Below are positions 22,814-25,161 of a DNA stretch of 25,161 nt, piece after piece. The notes beneath the pieces were generated by a model. The model ran no database searches, had not been told where the DNA came from, and worked only from the letters and a program-made list of their open reading frames with translations. Within the stretch, counting starts at the first letter, position 1, and each line of letters begins with the position of its first letter. Source of the stretch: Candidatus Calditenuaceae archaeon JGI OTU-3 (lineage in GTDB: Archaea > Thermoproteota > Nitrososphaeria_A > Caldarchaeales > Calditenuaceae); assembly GCA_000494185.1 (NCBI GenBank), contig AWOC01000009.1, forward strand, positions 1 through 25,161, read 5' to 3'. A program made the position numbers and the translations under genes.

Positions 22814-23971
22814 CTAAGCCATTATGGAGTGGTACCACCTGAGGATGTATTCAGGGAGCTTCAATCCCCTCTCCTGCAGACGGTCAACTAGGAAGAGGGG
22901 GATCGGGCTCGTGGCGAAGGCGGCCTTGATGTAGAAGTCGTTGGGTCTTCCGGGCGAGTATCTGGAGGGTATGTAGAGGGTGTAGTCGGAGAGCGACGCT
23001 ATAGTCGAGTCCTTCGCCCCCACTATCGAGGCAACAACTCCTCCCATCTTCTTGAAGCTCTTGCACCAAGTGGCGACAACCTCTGTCTCCCCGCTGTGGG
23101 AGACGACTATCAGGAGGTCGCCGGCCCTAGGAGGGGGCGTGTTCGTGTCCCCCGAGACATACACCTGGTCCCCTATGGCCCTCTTCACGTGGCTCAGCCT
23201 GACACCCGTCATCCTGGCCACCTCCCTGCTGCTACCCAAGCCGGCCAGGTAGCACACCCCCCTCCTCTCGAGAAGCTCGACAAGCGTGTGGAGGAAGTCC
23301 GACTTGACGACGCTTTCAACTATCTCGTTGGTCTCCGTTAGGAGCCTGTTGATCTTCTCGGAGATTGTGTTTGCATCGCTGTCCTCATAGATGCATTCTG
23401 CGACCGCCTGTAGCACGATGCAGGCGGAGAGTATGAAGATGTCCTCCAGTATCCCGTACTGCTTGAACTCTGAGGTTAATGAGTTCTCCTCGGAGACCGT
23501 CCTGCCCTTCACGTATGTGCAGGTCCCATACTTCTGTCCCAGCTTCCCGATGGGGGACTCAGGGTCGCTCGTGACTACGTCTATCGTGTAGTCCCCCGTC
23601 TTCCCGGGCTTCGAGATGAGGAGGGCGAGCTTCTGAGCATCAACTAGGGGGATCAGGGATCTCCCGCTGCCTGACAAGATGAGGAGGCTCACCCTCCCAA
23701 ACCTCTGCCACAGCTTCAGGGCAGCTTGTCCGAAGTCCCTGTCGGCGAATCCCACATCGCTCCTGTCGACCACTATCTTACCCCTGTCCATCTTGGCGAG
23801 CTCGCTACAGACGATGCTCACCGCCCCCTTGCTGCGGCCCTCCCCGTGAGGCACGATGACGCCGGCGGACTTAAGGTCCTTGTAGAGGTCCGCCACCTGC
23901 CTCACGTCGACCTCCGATACGTTCTGGATAACGTTATTCATGAAGCCGAGGCTACTCCTCAGTGAGACCAT
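22814..23971 (-). CDS. Tandem SIS-domain protein, putative phosphosugar isomerase
   Basis: This 385-aa protein appears to hold two sugar-isomerase (SIS) domains. The first (about 30-150) has GVIVPHGEGRSKGAV and SLLILSGSGRSLIP; the second (about 225-345) has GVCYLAGLGSSREVARM and DLLIVVSHSGETEVV, close to the phosphohexuloisomerase and GlmS-type SG(E/S)T phosphate-binding loop. No glutaminase domain precedes it. SIS pairs of this kind bind phosphosugars, but the substrate is unknown. It is the first gene of an operon with folP. The ATG start lies about 31 nt below a TATA box, so it is probably leaderless. Confidence 0.78.
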   Translation of the reverse strand: MVSLRSSLGFMNNVIQNVSEVDVRQVADLYKDLKSAGVIVPHGEGRSKGAVSIVCSELAKMDRGKIVVDRSDVGFADRDFGQAALKLWQRFGRVSLLILSGSGRSLIPLVDAQKLALLISKPGKTGDYTIDVVTSDPESPIGKLGQKYGTCTYVKGRTVSEENSLTSEFKQYGILEDIFILSACIVLQAVAECIYEDSDANTISEKINRLLTETNEIVESVVKSDFLHTLVELLERRGVCYLAGLGSSREVARMTGVRLSHVKRAIGDQVYVSGDTNTPPPRAGDLLIVVSHSGETEVVATWCKSFKKMGGVVASIVGAKDSTIASLSDYTLYIPSRYSPGRPNDFYIKAAFATSPIPLFLVDRLQERGLKLPEYILRWYHSIMA

Positions 23972-23998
23972 TCGCGGAATCGCGTGTCCATGCGCGTC

Positions 23999-24006
23999 TT
24001 ATAAAC
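23999..24006 (-). promoter_or_regulatory. TATA box of the SIS-folP operon
   Basis: GTTTATAA on the minus strand is centred about 31 nt upstream of the ATG at 23971. Confidence 0.55.
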
Positions 24007-24192
24007 GTAAAGACAAATTTCCGTCCCTATACCTTCAGGATTTTTTTAAAATTTTAATTAGAGCCCGATCTCTCCGGCCCGCGTTATACGTAAATCGCCA
24101 TCTGCCCTACCCCCGGCTCCGACCCATGAAGCGTCTTTGGGCCACACACCGTGCAGACCCCAGCTCCCGCATCCAAATCTAATTTGAAACAT

Positions 24193-24214
24193 GTAAACAT
24201 AATTAATTATTTAC
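24193..24214. promoter_or_regulatory. AT-rich palindrome upstream of the membrane protein gene
   Basis: A perfect 12-bp palindrome ATAATTAATTAT (24199-24210) is flanked by GTAA (24193-24196) and TTAC (24211-24214) in inverted order. It lies just upstream of the TATA box at 24241 and could be a regulator site. The rest of 23972-24277 holds two divergent promoters and no gene that I can see. Confidence 0.35.
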
Positions 24215-24240
24215 GCATACTAATACACTAAAAGAAAAAT

Positions 24241-24250
24241 ACTTTTATAA
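24241..24250 (+). promoter_or_regulatory. TATA box of the His-motif membrane protein
   Basis: ACTTTTATAA is centred about 31 nt before position 24276, where an ATG occurs out of frame with the gene that follows. Confidence 0.55.
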
Positions 24251-24277
24251 GCGCAAATACTTCAGTGGGTTGGAAAT

Positions 24278-25161
24278 GTAGAGAAAGGCTCTACCATACG
24301 TCTGGGACTAAACATCCCATTGTTCATAGCGGCTCTGCTGGCGATAGGCACCGGAACCCTCGTGGGCATGCTAGGGATATGGACCACGGCGGCTTGGGGA
24401 CGGCCGGTCCCGGAGTGGGAGAAGGTTGGGCATGCCCACGCTTCATGGTGGGCCGTACTGATCATGATTGCCGCCATGGTCCTCCCAAGCATCGAGCTCA
24501 AGTCATGGGCCAAGAAGCTGATAATAGCGGGGACCTTTATCGGGCTAACTATTTGGGTAGGGACATTAGCCCTTTACTATGAGATCGGTGGCCTGGCCTT
24601 CTGGAGGGTCGCCGACCCCGCCGCTCCCGGAACCTATTACGAGCTACCGGTCTTAGGCTTAGCGGCATCGTTCTTCGAGTTTGTCGGGCTGCTCGCCTTG
24701 GGCGCGGTCGCCCTAGTGGCCGCAGGGATAAAGATCCCCATCATAACAGGAGCCGAGCTGCCGTCCAAGTCTAGGTACGAGCTTCTCGTGGATGTTGAGG
24801 TACCTCGCAAGATATTCCTAGTGCCCACAATAATTATAATTGCTTCCGTGATCGTGGGGTTCGGTCTGACATCCATCTTCAAGGCGTTCCACAAACCAAT
24901 ATCGCCGGCAGCCCTAGTCCAGCTCCACGACCATGCCGCCCTTCTCTCAGCAAGCGCCGTGATAGTGCTTCTAACACTATCGGTTCTGCGAGTGTCTAGA
25001 AGGGTATTTGAGCCGGCCTACAAGTTGATGTTGATCAGCCTGCCATTAACATTCGTCGGCCTACTGGCCTTCAACTTCGCAAGGCTTCATAGCATCGTAT
25101 GGGTGGCTCCGGCTGGTCTTTACTACATATTACCAATCACCGCTTTCCTAGCGACTATAGG
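24278..25161 (+). CDS. Polytopic membrane protein with paired His motifs, partial
   Basis: An open frame of 294 codons runs off the right edge. It encodes about eight or nine hydrophobic helices, with a His pair in GHAHASWWAVL and another in QLHDHAALLSAS, plus AFHKP and FARLHSIVW. Such helix-end histidines can bind heme or metal, but I cannot name the family. No ATG, GTG or TTG opens the frame after the in-frame TAA at 24248; the first is TTG 24320, inside the first helix. An ATG at 24276 would fit perfectly (MVEKGSTIRLGLN) if one extra base followed it, so a one-base deletion, natural or technical, is likely. The codon choice and hydrophobic pattern show that the frame is genuine. Confidence 0.7.

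Noticed and set aside
22814..23971. Glucosamine-fructose-6-phosphate aminotransferase (GlmS)
   Set aside because: It has tandem SIS-like domains but no N-terminal glutaminase domain or catalytic Cys1.
24265..24582. 105-aa plus-strand ORF near the right end
   Set aside because: It is read in the wrong frame; the adjacent frame from 24278 encodes a clear multi-helix membrane protein through the same DNA.

Overview
This window is archaeal and most likely from a hyperthermophilic or thermophilic member of the Thermoproteota (crenarchaeal type). The grounds are TATA-box promoters 25-31 nt upstream of leaderless starts, a Sulfolobus-type single-OB-fold SSB, an archaeal RIO2 kinase, a UPF0201 protein, an SSSCA1-family zinc-ribbon protein, a 23S rRNA with a bulge-helix-bulge intron, and a Sulfolobus-like CRISPR repeat at the left edge. 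I cannot place it below phylum level.

Layout. 1-640: mostly non-coding, with one well-formed CRISPR-type repeat (9-33), a decayed copy (220-243) and two doubtful mini-ORFs. 640-3202: ssb (+), then a stomatin/NfeD protease operon (-). 3203-7101: a metal/thiol island made of an Lrp-type regulator with a TRASH metal-binding domain, a membrane-anchored thioredoxin-fold protein, a polytopic membrane protein with two vicinal cysteine pairs, and a divergent MerA-like flavoprotein with a C-terminal Cys-Cys pair. 7325-12895: ileS-rio2, then three small or poorly known genes. 12876-15203: UPF0201 protein, thymidylate kinase, RNA cyclic phosphodiesterase and an SSSCA1-family protein, packed with overlapping 3' ends. 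15410-16816: homocitrate-synthase-like enzyme with an Lrp-type RAM domain. 16833-20652: a free-standing 23S rRNA unit with its own promoter, a canonical BHB processing stem and a 564-nt intron encoding a LAGLIDADG endonuclease; neither 16S nor 5S is adjacent. 20698-23971: MFS transporter, then folP and a tandem-SIS protein on the opposite strand. 24278-end: a partial polytopic membrane protein with paired histidine motifs and no obvious start codon.

The best candidate for an undescribed system is the island at about 3.4-7.1 kb. Its membrane protein, thioredoxin-fold protein and reductase all carry vicinal cysteines, several at the extreme C-terminus, which suggests a soft-metal (mercury-like) relay under a metal-sensing regulator. 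A perfect 76-bp tandem duplication has frameshifted the thioredoxin-fold gene and removed its predicted Cys-Cys tail; this is either a very recent mutation or an assembly artefact. All functional calls rest on motif recognition only; no database search was possible.
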